NCBI GenBank assembly: GCA_934454435.1
Contig: CAKSGA010000023.1
Span: forward strand, 1 to 23,829
Reading direction: 5' to 3'
From: an uncultured Oscillospiraceae bacterium
GTDB taxonomy: Bacteria > Bacillota > Clostridia > Oscillospirales > Ruminococcaceae
DNA: 23,829 bases
Made by a program: the position numbers and the translations under genes
The notes under the pieces: generated by a model
What the model was told of the DNA's origin: nothing
What the model saw: only the letters and a program-made list of their open reading frames with translations
The model's database searches: none
In this document: piece by piece, positions 1-6,450 of the stretch
Position numbering within the stretch: position 1 is the first letter of the stretch
How the letters are laid out: every line of letters begins with the position of its first letter

Positions 1-1178
1 GCTATATACAGCGTTATATCCACCACATCGGCGGTCTGCCCGATTTCAAGGCGCTGCGCTTCACCAAGTACAATCAGTATGAGTCCATGATACTTCCCAT
101 GATAAAGTATCTGGAGAGCTTCGGCGTTCAGTTCCATTTCGGCGTGAAGGTAGTGAACGTTCAGTTCGACATCAAGCCGGGCAGGAAGCAGGCGACCCGC
201 ATTGACGTTATCCGTGACGGTCAGGAGGAGGCCATCGACCTTACCGAAAACGACCTTGTGTTCATCACCAACGGCGGCTGCGTTGAAAACTCCACTATGG
301 GCTCCCAGGACAAGCCGGCGGAGTTCCGCCCGGAGATAAAGGCAGGCGGCGGCTGGGACATGTGGCGTAAGATCGCAGCGCAGGACCCTGCATTCGGAAA
401 CCCCGACAAGTTCTGCGGCAACCCCGAGCTCTGCAACTGGATGAGCGCAACCGTTGAGACCCTTGATCAGCGCATAATCCCGTATATCAAGAAGATATGC
501 AAGCGTGACCCGTTCACCGGAAAGGTAGTTACCGGCGGTATCGTCACCGTCAAGGACTCCTCTTGGCTGCTGAGCTGGACCATCAACCGTCAGCCGCAGT
601 TCCGTGAGCAGCCCAAGGATCACTGCCTGGTATGGGTATATGCTCTGTTCAGCGACAAGCCCGGCGATTATATCAGGAAGCCCATGCGTGAGTGCACCGG
701 TAAGGAAATCTGCATGGAGTGGCTGTATCATCTGGGCGTTCCGGAGAACGAGATAGAGGAGCTGGCAGAGCATTCTGCAAACACGGTCCCTGTTATGATG
801 CCGTATATCGACGCATTTTTCATGCCCCGTGCGACAGAGGACAGACCCAAGGTAGTTCCGGACGGCGCTGTGAATTTTGCTTTCCTCGGTCAGTTCGCCG
901 AGATTCCCAGGGACACCATATTCACCACTGAATATTCCATGCGTACCGGTATGGAGGCGGTCTACACGCTGATGAATGTTGACCGTGGAGTTCCCGAGGT
1001 ATGGGGAAGCGTTTATGATATCCGTGCGCTGCTTGACGCCACTGTGAAGCTCCGTGACGGCAAAAAGGCAACCGATATGGATATCGGGTTCATGAAGGAA
1101 CTCGTTGTGAAGAAGGTACTCGGAAAGATCAAGAATACCGATATCGAGAAGATACTCAAGGAATACAACGTTATCTGA
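1..1178 (+). CDS. ohyA: Oleate hydratase, 5'-truncated by window edge
   Basis: This FAD-dependent enzyme family (formerly 'myosin-cross-reactive antigen') adds water across the cis-9 double bond of oleic and related unsaturated fatty acids to give 10-hydroxy acids, a detoxification step in gut Firmicutes. The frame is open from base 3 and ends in TGA at 1176-1178, giving about 391 residues; the family is usually near 560-600, so the N-terminal FAD-binding part lies outside. The visible part reads like the family throughout: YIHHIGGLPDFKALRFTKYN at the edge, then NGGCVENSTMGS, GGGWDMWRKIAAQDPAFGNP, TVKDSSWLLSWTINRQPQFR, PYIDAFFMPR and FLGQFAEIPRDTIFTTEYSM. It is followed by a hairpin shared with the convergent lipid kinase gene. 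The identification is secure. The gene symbol follows the family and is less certain than the function. Confidence 0.95.
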   Translation, partial: YIQRYIHHIGGLPDFKALRFTKYNQYESMILPMIKYLESFGVQFHFGVKVVNVQFDIKPGRKQATRIDVIRDGQEEAIDLTENDLVFITNGGCVENSTMGSQDKPAEFRPEIKAGGGWDMWRKIAAQDPAFGNPDKFCGNPELCNWMSATVETLDQRIIPYIKKICKRDPFTGKVVTGGIVTVKDSSWLLSWTINRQPQFREQPKDHCLVWVYALFSDKPGDYIRKPMRECTGKEICMEWLYHLGVPENEIEELAEHSANTVPVMMPYIDAFFMPRATEDRPKVVPDGAVNFAFLGQFAEIPRDTIFTTEYSMRTGMEAVYTLMNVDRGVPEVWGSVYDIRALLDATVKLRDGKKATDMDIGFMKELVVKKVLGKIKNTDIEKILKEYNVI

Positions 1179-1183
1179 TAAAA

Positions 1184-1213
1184 TGAGCCGGGAGGTTTTT
1201 GCCTCCCGGCTCA
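1184..1213. terminator. Bidirectional intrinsic terminator hairpin
   Basis: A perfect 12-bp inverted repeat (TGAGCCGGGAGG at 1184-1195, CCTCCCGGCTCA at 1202-1213) has a 6-base loop. On the minus strand the stem is followed by TTTTAT, so it is a good terminator for the lipid kinase gene. On the plus strand the T-run is poor. It sits between two convergent stop codons. Confidence 0.85.
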
Positions 1214-1233
1214 GATCGTTATTAAAGACATGC

Positions 1234-2121
1234 TCAGACGTGAGCGGCGCTTTTTTCTTCCTTGACCTTTGCAGAGCTCTTTGCACTGTATTCAGTGACA
1301 TTCAGAATAGTTTCGCCATCTATCTGGAGGGCACAGGGCTTGTCGAACCTGATCGTTACTTCGTCTGCCTTAACGATGTCTATACATTCACTGTGCTTGA
1401 CATGCTCCCCCTTGAAGATAGAGGGGAACACCATGAGGGTCTTGAGCTTATTTGAGCCGTGCCAGATCACAACGGAGAATTTTCCGTCCGGAGCATCACG
1501 GTGCTGGTCGGGAGCAGCTATCATGCCGCCGCCGTAAAATCTGCCGTGCATGGTTGGCGCTATCCAGACCTTATTGTAGCGTTTTTCGGAGCCATCGATA
1601 ATTACAGTTGCGTCAGTTGGCCTGAATGCGTAGAGGAGCCCCTTTATCGCAATGCTGGTGTAGTTCACGGGCTTGCCGTTCGACTTTTTTCGCATTTCAT
1701 CGCCGACCTCGCAGCAGTAGCCGTCAATGCCGAAGCCTATAGCGTTTATGAACAGCGTTTCCCTGCCGTTGACCGTAACGGAGGGCAGGTCCTTTATGTA
1801 CTCGTTTATCCTGAACGGAGCGCAGCCCTTTTCCTTGCCGAGATCCCGCAGGAAGTCGTTACCGCTGCCTGCTGCGTAGTATAGTATCTCGTTGCTTATC
1901 ACGATGTCCCTGGTGTCGTTGACGAAACGGTTCAGCGTGCCGTCACCGCCGCAGATTATCACCTTGTCCTCCGCTGTAAGGGCAGGGAAGAATTCAGTAT
2001 AGTCCGTGTCCGCCATGCTCCTGAATGTCAGCTCATCAGCGGCGTAGAATTCGCTCAGCTTTCTGGACTGCTCTTCGCAGGTCTGGTTCCCGGCAAAGGG
2101 GTTGTATAGTGCGTAGATCAT
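1234..2121 (-). CDS. Diacylglycerol kinase-family lipid kinase
   Basis: This is a 295-residue cytosolic lipid kinase of the DAGK catalytic (DgkB/YegS-like) family, which phosphorylates diacylglycerol or a related lipid using ATP. The nucleotide-binding motif CGGDGTLNRF is near residues 57-66 and the GSGNDFLRDLG motif near 85-95, both diagnostic. The length matches the family (about 290-310). The ATG overlaps the stop of the upstream acyltransferase in an ATGA junction (2118-2121), so the two are translationally coupled and should act in one pathway: recycling diacylglycerol to phosphatidate and remodelling acyl chains. The exact lipid substrate cannot be read from the sequence. Confidence 0.93.
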   Translation of the reverse strand: MIYALYNPFAGNQTCEEQSRKLSEFYAADELTFRSMADTDYTEFFPALTAEDKVIICGGDGTLNRFVNDTRDIVISNEILYYAAGSGNDFLRDLGKEKGCAPFRINEYIKDLPSVTVNGRETLFINAIGFGIDGYCCEVGDEMRKKSNGKPVNYTSIAIKGLLYAFRPTDATVIIDGSEKRYNKVWIAPTMHGRFYGGGMIAAPDQHRDAPDGKFSVVIWHGSNKLKTLMVFPSIFKGEHVKHSECIDIVKADEVTIRFDKPCALQIDGETILNVTEYSAKSSAKVKEEKSAAHV

Positions 2122-2861
2122 TTGGGTTCCTCCAGTTCTTTTTTCATAAGGCAGGCACAGTATTCGCTGAGCTCCTGGGTTTTCAGGGACTTTACCCTGC
2201 CAGCGTCTATGGTTTCAAGAATATTTATGGTAACAACGGTCTTTCTGAACCGCCTGATGTTCCTGAATATGTTTTCCGTACCCTCTATCGTGGAAACGAC
2301 TATCGGCTTCCCGGCTTTCTGGGCGACCTTCAGCACGCCGCTGTGGAACGGGAGCAGATGGCATTCCTTACTGCGCTTTCCCTCCGGGTAGACACCTACG
2401 GAGTTCCCGGTTTCAGTGAGCAGTTTTGCGGCACGGTTCACGGTCTCCATCGCTTTTCTTGGACTTTTGCGGTCGATAGGCATGAAGCAGCAGCGGTGGA
2501 TTATTCTGCCGTACATGGGTATCCTGAAGTTTTCCTTTTTGGAGATGAACGAGAGCTTGTACCGCTTGAACACGGTCCACTGAATGATTGGGTCGTAGTT
2601 TGAACGGTGATTGCTGATGAACAGGAAGTTCGTGCCAGCAGGGAATTTTTCCTCGCCCGTGATGTTATACCTTACCCCGAGGCACCAGAGGATTATCGTG
2701 GTAGAGCCGTCCAGCAGGGCACGGAAAAACCGGCTGTCACGGTCGTACTGTTTCTTCGTGTTCACGAAAAGTCCACAGACGAACAGGAACAGAAACGGCA
2801 GCAGAATGATCCCGACCAGGGAAGCAAGCACTATCAGAACGATTTTCATCTCATCACTCAC
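2118..2861 (-). CDS. PlsC-like lysophospholipid acyltransferase
   Basis: This is a membrane-associated 1-acyl-glycerol-3-phosphate acyltransferase-type enzyme of about 247 residues. An N-terminal hydrophobic segment (about residues 6-33) is followed by the catalytic HX4D motif in NHRSNYDP (His85, Asp90) and the acceptor-binding motif YPEGKRS (158-164). The length fits the family. The outermost start is GTG at 2861; an ATG four codons in (2849) sits right before the hydrophobic segment and may be the true start, since neither has a strong ribosome site. It is the first gene of a two-gene operon with the lipid kinase and has a near-consensus promoter just upstream. Confidence 0.92.
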   Translation of the reverse strand: MSDEMKIVLIVLASLVGIILLPFLFLFVCGLFVNTKKQYDRDSRFFRALLDGSTTIILWCLGVRYNITGEEKFPAGTNFLFISNHRSNYDPIIQWTVFKRYKLSFISKKENFRIPMYGRIIHRCCFMPIDRKSPRKAMETVNRAAKLLTETGNSVGVYPEGKRSKECHLLPFHSGVLKVAQKAGKPIVVSTIEGTENIFRNIRRFRKTVVTINILETIDAGRVKSLKTQELSEYCACLMKKELEEPK

Positions 2862-2884
2862 TGTCTGTTTGATATAGTGCTTTA

Positions 2885-2913
2885 ATTATATCATAGAACA
2901 GGAATTTTTTCAA
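2885..2913 (-). promoter_or_regulatory. Sigma-A promoter of the acyltransferase-lipid kinase operon
   Basis: On the minus strand, TTGAAA (2913-2908) is separated by 17 bases from TATAAT (2890-2885). Transcription would start near 2878, giving a leader of under 30 bases. Confidence 0.8.
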
Positions 2914-2973
2914 GTGCAAATAAACAATATTCCTTAGTTTCGGGCTCATACATAAAAAATAGCAATCTGAATC

Positions 2974-3002
2974 AAGACAAAACGGAAAATTTGGTGTATA
3001 AT
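2974..3002 (+). promoter_or_regulatory. Likely promoter of the AraC regulator gene
   Basis: A perfect TATAAT lies at 2997-3002. The -35 element is weak (AAGACA, 2974-2979, 17-base spacing), which suggests activator dependence or autoregulation. It is divergent from the lipid operon promoter, with about 60 bases between the two -35 elements. Confidence 0.6.
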
Positions 3003-3034
3003 ATGACCAGGACAGTTAAAGGAGGTTAATGATA

Positions 3035-4003
3035 ATGGGAGAATGGTACAGTCTGGTTCAGACGATAACAGAAGAGGTGGATAAGTGCATAAAAGCCCGT
3101 GACGACGAGGCCCTGACGCTTTCCGTCCTCGCCCGGAAGCTGGGATTTTCAGAGTACTATGTGTCCCGGAAGTTCAGGGAGATATCAGGAATGCATTTCA
3201 GAGATTACCTGAGGTACCGCAGCCTCGCTTTTGCGCTGGCGGAGGTCCGGGACAGCTCCAGGAATATTCTTGACATTGCGCTGGACTATGGATTTTCCAG
3301 TCACGAGGCGTTTTCACGGTCGTTCAGGGACACCTACGGGATGACTCCGAGCGAATACCGTAATTCCCCCGTGCCGGTGGTGCTGCGCACCATTATCAGA
3401 CCCTTTGACTGTTACCTTATAAGTACAGGAGGTATTGGTATGGAAAAAACATCAGATGAAGTAAAGACCTATTTCGTGACTATTCCTGCGCATAAGTATC
3501 TTCACATAAGGAACTACGAGAGCATAGGCTACTGTGATTTCTGGGAGAAGCAGAGCAGGATACCCGGGCAGGACTGCGAAACGATATGCGGGCTGCTCAG
3601 CAGCATAAAGGGAAAGCTTGACGATACCGGCTCCGGAGCTTCGGACAGCTCAGGCGGCCAGGTCATGGGGTTCATAAACGAGCCCACGGGGAGGATCTGC
3701 AGCTGGGGGATACCCATTGCGGAAAGCTATGGTGTGCGGCTCCCTGCTGATTATTCCGGCGAAGTGCCAGGTCAGATGCAGATAATGGACGTCCCGGAAG
3801 GAGAGTACATAGTGTTCGAGCATGGTCCGTTCGATTTCCAGACCCAGAACCAGGCGGTCGAACAGAAAATTGAGGAGGCTATGCGGGATTTTGACTACGC
3901 TGGTTCCGGTTACTGCCTGGATACGACCCAGGGCAGGGTGTTCTATTTCTATCACGACTGTGAGCGGTTCTGGAAGTATGTCAGACCGGTTAAGAAGATC
4001 TGA
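3035..4003 (+). CDS. AraC-family regulator with GyrI-like effector domain
   Basis: This is a one-component transcription regulator of about 322 residues. The N-terminal ~105 residues form an AraC double helix-turn-helix: LSVLARKLGFSEYYVSRKF, then ILDIALDYGFSSHEAFSRSF and the signature YGMTPSEYR. The remainder (from about residue 140) resembles GyrI-like small-molecule-binding domains, with the typical core VPEGEYIVFEHGPF. This is the SoxS/Rob-like layout with the DNA-binding half first. Two nearby ATGs exist; the one at 3035 is preferred because GGAGG at 3021-3025 is 9 bases away, against only 3 for the ATG at 3029. It is monocistronic, ended by a hairpin at 4021. Its ligand and targets are unknown; a role in multidrug or stress response is only a family expectation. 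Confidence 0.92.
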   Translation: MGEWYSLVQTITEEVDKCIKARDDEALTLSVLARKLGFSEYYVSRKFREISGMHFRDYLRYRSLAFALAEVRDSSRNILDIALDYGFSSHEAFSRSFRDTYGMTPSEYRNSPVPVVLRTIIRPFDCYLISTGGIGMEKTSDEVKTYFVTIPAHKYLHIRNYESIGYCDFWEKQSRIPGQDCETICGLLSSIKGKLDDTGSGASDSSGGQVMGFINEPTGRICSWGIPIAESYGVRLPADYSGEVPGQMQIMDVPEGEYIVFEHGPFDFQTQNQAVEQKIEEAMRDFDYAGSGYCLDTTQGRVFYFYHDCERFWKYVRPVKKI

Positions 4004-4020
4004 GGTCATTAATGCATAAA

Positions 4021-4060
4021 ATAAACGGTGGAAAGCTGGCTCTCCACCGTTTATATTTAT
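4021..4060 (+). terminator. Intrinsic terminator after the AraC regulator
   Basis: A 12-bp inverted repeat (ATAAACGGTGGA at 4021-4032, its complement at 4043-4054) is followed by the T-rich stretch ATTTATT. Confidence 0.8.
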
Positions 4061-4071
4061 TGTGCTTCTGC

Positions 4072-4131
4072 GACCGGTCCAGGAGCGTTTCGGGAATGAC
4101 GCCTGGTGAGTACCGTGACAGTATCATCTGA
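4072..4131 (+). pseudogene. Remnant of a second AraC-family C-terminus
   Basis: Immediately after the regulator's terminator, the frame starting at 4072 reads DRSRSVSGMTPGEYRDSII followed by TGA. The core GMTPGEYR is the hallmark end of AraC/XylS DNA-binding domains. No start codon, ribosome site or upstream helix-turn-helix is present, and an offset frame carries GAFRE, suggesting a small indel. It looks like the tail of a deleted tandem AraC gene. With the terminator, this fills the first half of the roughly 300-base gene-free stretch before the FapA-like gene. Confidence 0.6.
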
Positions 4132-4160
4132 TAAGGGTGCAAAAAAACTTTATTAGGGTA

Positions 4161-4189
4161 TTGAAGTCCTGCTGAAAATGTGTTATAAT
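4161..4189 (+). promoter_or_regulatory. Sigma-A promoter of the FapA-like gene
   Basis: TTGAAG (4161-4166), a 17-base spacer and TATAAT (4184-4189), with an extended -10 TG at 4181-4182. Transcription would begin near 4196, leaving a leader of about 110 bases before the ATG at 4305. I recognise no known riboswitch in that leader. Confidence 0.8.
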
Positions 4190-4304
4190 GTAACTATGAT
4201 ATACTCTTGTGTCTGCAAGGACATTTTATCGGTACGGCTGTATTTTCCTGAATGGTGATGCGGCTGACATACATCATCGGTTAACTGGAAAAGACGGTGA
4301 CATA

Positions 4305-5819
4305 ATGGCGTTTGATTCAAACTATGAAAAGAGAATGAGCAGTGCGATGGAGGAATACCGCCGCACTGACAGCGAAATGCGCAACAATGCTCCCGGGGCA
4401 GAGCAGCCGAAGCCCGAGGTGAAAAAGACCAGCGAAAAAAAAGAGGTCGTGGACGGCTTTGTTGAAATACTGTTCGACCCGGAGGGCTACACTGCCAATA
4501 TGGTACTCCACAAACCGCATAACGGCGGCAGGCCGGTGTCTGTCCCGATGGTCATGGCTGAGCTTGCGAGGAAAGGCATAACCACCGGTATCGACGACCT
4601 GGACGTGAAGGATATGGTCGATGGAAAGGTGTATGACACTCCCATATGCGTGGCCCGGGCGATACCTCCCAAGCGTGGCACAAACGGTTCCATAAACTTC
4701 CGTTTTGAAAAGCAGCGTGTGCCGAAGCCGAAGTATGATGAATTCGGCATTGCGGATTTCAGGGAGCTTGACATAATCGTCCCGATCAATAAGGGCGACA
4801 TCATTGCTGATATCACTCCGCCCACTCCAGGAGAGCCGGGGATCAACATTTTCGGCAGGGCGATAAAGGCAGAGCCTGGTACTATGCCGAAAATCACTGT
4901 AGGCAAGAACACCCTCATGACTGCGGACGGAAAGAACATCGTTGCCGCATGCACCGGTCACATAATTTACGGCACCGGCTGCTTCAATGTCGAGGACACG
5001 GTGACTGTGAAGTCTGACCTTGATATTTCCGTGGGGAATATCAATTTTAAAGGCGATGTCCTTATTAAAGGCAACGTCATGGAGGGCTTCACGATTAATG
5101 CCGGGCGCAATGTCCGTATTGAGGGCACTGTGTTCAGCTCCACGGTCACTGCGGGCGGGAACATCGTGATAAACGGCGGCGCCATCAACTCGAAGATAGA
5201 TTGCGAGAATGACGTTTCCATCGGCTTCTGCGAGAATTCCGACATAAAGGCAAAGGGCAAGGTGGAGTCTGCGCAGTTTGCTTTCTGCACGGTGTTCAGT
5301 TACGGGGAACTCATAGCAAAGGGCAGGACCGGCGTTATCGTTGGAGGGAACATCACCTGCCTGAAGGACATCACGGCCGGGATAATCGGCTCTGAAAAAT
5401 ACACCTCGACTGAAATAAACATCGGCGACGGCTCCGTCACCTGCGCAAGAAAGCGTGAAGCGGAGGACGAGCTCGCAGCGGCAAAGGCTGCGCATTCCCA
5501 GGCCTCAAAGAATGTTGAGTTCCTCAGGACCCGCAAAAAGCGCCAGGGAGGAAAGCTCACTGACATTCAGAGCAAGCAGATGAAGACCGAAACGCAGAAC
5601 AAGGTGTTCTATTCCGTGCGCTGCAAGGAGCTGGAGGAGCTCATCGACCAGCTCGAGTCAGACCTGAAGCACCGGGACGATCTCTGTGCAAAGGTAAGCT
5701 CCACGATATTCCCCGGGAGCCACTTCTGCATAAATTACCTGTCGCTGGACGTTACCGAGGTCAACACACGTTCCAGGGTTTGCGTAATCGACGACGAGAT
5801 TAAAATAGTTCCGCTGTAA
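4305..5819 (+). CDS. FapA-family (DUF342) polymer-forming-like protein
   Basis: This protein of about 504 residues has the DUF342/FapA layout. After an acidic and basic N-terminal tail comes a conserved domain (about 45-230) containing PGEPGINIFGRAI. Then comes a right-handed beta-helix of short turns (about 235-370; for example GDVLIKGNV, AGRNVRIEG, AGGNIVINGG, ARGRT-type glycine turns). A charged coiled coil follows (about 384-460) before a short C-terminal beta domain. It has no signal peptide or membrane segment, so it is cytoplasmic or peripheral. The family was named for flagellar assembly in Vibrio, but many non-flagellated Firmicutes have it and its role there is unknown; no flagellar genes are nearby. 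The ATG at 4305 is preferred. An upstream in-frame GTG at 4209 would add 32 low-complexity residues and lacks a ribosome site. Confidence 0.88.
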   Translation: MAFDSNYEKRMSSAMEEYRRTDSEMRNNAPGAEQPKPEVKKTSEKKEVVDGFVEILFDPEGYTANMVLHKPHNGGRPVSVPMVMAELARKGITTGIDDLDVKDMVDGKVYDTPICVARAIPPKRGTNGSINFRFEKQRVPKPKYDEFGIADFRELDIIVPINKGDIIADITPPTPGEPGINIFGRAIKAEPGTMPKITVGKNTLMTADGKNIVAACTGHIIYGTGCFNVEDTVTVKSDLDISVGNINFKGDVLIKGNVMEGFTINAGRNVRIEGTVFSSTVTAGGNIVINGGAINSKIDCENDVSIGFCENSDIKAKGKVESAQFAFCTVFSYGELIAKGRTGVIVGGNITCLKDITAGIIGSEKYTSTEINIGDGSVTCARKREAEDELAAAKAAHSQASKNVEFLRTRKKRQGGKLTDIQSKQMKTETQNKVFYSVRCKELEELIDQLESDLKHRDDLCAKVSSTIFPGSHFCINYLSLDVTEVNTRSRVCVIDDEIKIVPL

Positions 5820-5833
5820 GTAAATATCGGCTG

Positions 5834-5865
5834 TCCGCCCCTTGTGGGCGGATATTGCTGGTTTT
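5834..5865 (+). terminator. Weak terminator hairpin after the FapA-like gene
   Basis: TCCGCCC (5834-5840), a 5-base loop and GGGCGGA (5846-5852) are followed by a broken T-stretch ending in GGTTTT. Some read-through into the HD-GH2 pair is plausible, since I find no convincing promoter between here and 5893. Confidence 0.5.
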
Positions 5866-5867
5866 AA

Positions 5868-5881
5868 TGTAAACGTTTTAT
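5868..5881 (+). promoter_or_regulatory. Catabolite-type (cre-like) palindromic operator before the HD-GH2 operon
   Basis: TGTAAACGTTTTAT matches the Bacillus cre consensus TGWAARCGYTWNCW at 13 of 14 positions and contains the perfect palindrome AAACGTTT. It lies directly before the GGAGG of the HD gene. The first 12 bases are identical to the complement of the site at 10773-10786. A LacI/CcpA-family protein is the expected binder. Confidence 0.6.
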
Positions 5882-5892
5882 CGGAGGCCAGA

Positions 5893-6450
5893 ATGACTGA
5901 CAAAAGACTGATACGTACCTGGAGCGGGGTGTTCTTTTCCCCGCTGGACCCGCACCCGGAGGATATCCTCCCGGAGGATATAGCGCATGCTCTGTCTCTG
6001 CTTTGCAGGGCGAACGGACATTTCAGCTGCTTCTACTCTGTGGGGCAGCACTGCCTTGCATGCGAGGGGGAAGCGGCTGCCGGGGGACTTTCCCGGGAGG
6101 TAAGACTGGCGTGCCTGCTGCATGACGCAAGCGAGGCGTTCATTTCTGACATCACAAGACCTGTCAAGCTGGGACTTCCGGAGTACCGGATCATTGAAAA
6201 ACGGCTGCAGGATACCATTTACAGGCGGTTCGGCATAGACCCGGAGGATGGGCGCATCATGTCGGAGGTCGGCAGGATAGACGATGCAATGCTGTATCAT
6301 GAGTTCCTGGCGCTTGGCGGGTGTGCGCTTTTTGATGAAGCGCCGCCGAAGCTCACCGAGCCGGAATTCTGCTTCCGCCCGTTTGAAGAGGTGGAAAGGC
6401 AGTACCTTGAAACGTTAAAGTCGCTGTACAACAATATGGAGGACAAGTAA
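5893..6450 (+). CDS. HD-domain phosphohydrolase (YfbR-like)
   Basis: This 185-residue metal-dependent HD hydrolase resembles the YfbR-type 5'-nucleotidase group. The visible metal and catalytic residues are His53 (SVGQHC), His77-Asp78 with Glu81 and Asp86 (LLHDASEAFISDITRPVK), and an Asp in GRIDDAMLYHEF near 130. The N-terminal DPHPEDILPEDIAHALS stretch is typical of the subgroup. GGAGG at 5883-5887 is five bases before the ATG at 5893; an in-frame upstream start at 5842 lies inside the terminator hairpin and is rejected. Its stop shares a base with the ATG of the GH2 gene, so the two are translationally coupled. The substrate is probably a nucleoside monophosphate or other phosphomonoester, by family; why it is paired with a glycosidase is unclear. 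Confidence 0.85.
   Translation: MTDKRLIRTWSGVFFSPLDPHPEDILPEDIAHALSLLCRANGHFSCFYSVGQHCLACEGEAAAGGLSREVRLACLLHDASEAFISDITRPVKLGLPEYRIIEKRLQDTIYRRFGIDPEDGRIMSEVGRIDDAMLYHEFLALGGCALFDEAPPKLTEPEFCFRPFEEVERQYLETLKSLYNNMEDK

Noticed and set aside
4209..4304. 32-residue N-terminal extension of the FapA-like protein from a GTG
   Set aside because: No ribosome site, only about 13 bases after the predicted transcription start, and the extension looks unlike the family; ATG 4305 is used.
4190..4304. Possible c-di-GMP riboswitch in the FapA-like leader
   Set aside because: The conserved core elements are not present.
4317..5495. 392-residue open frame on the minus strand
   Set aside because: Complement of the FapA-like gene; no recognisable domain, composition of a shadow frame.
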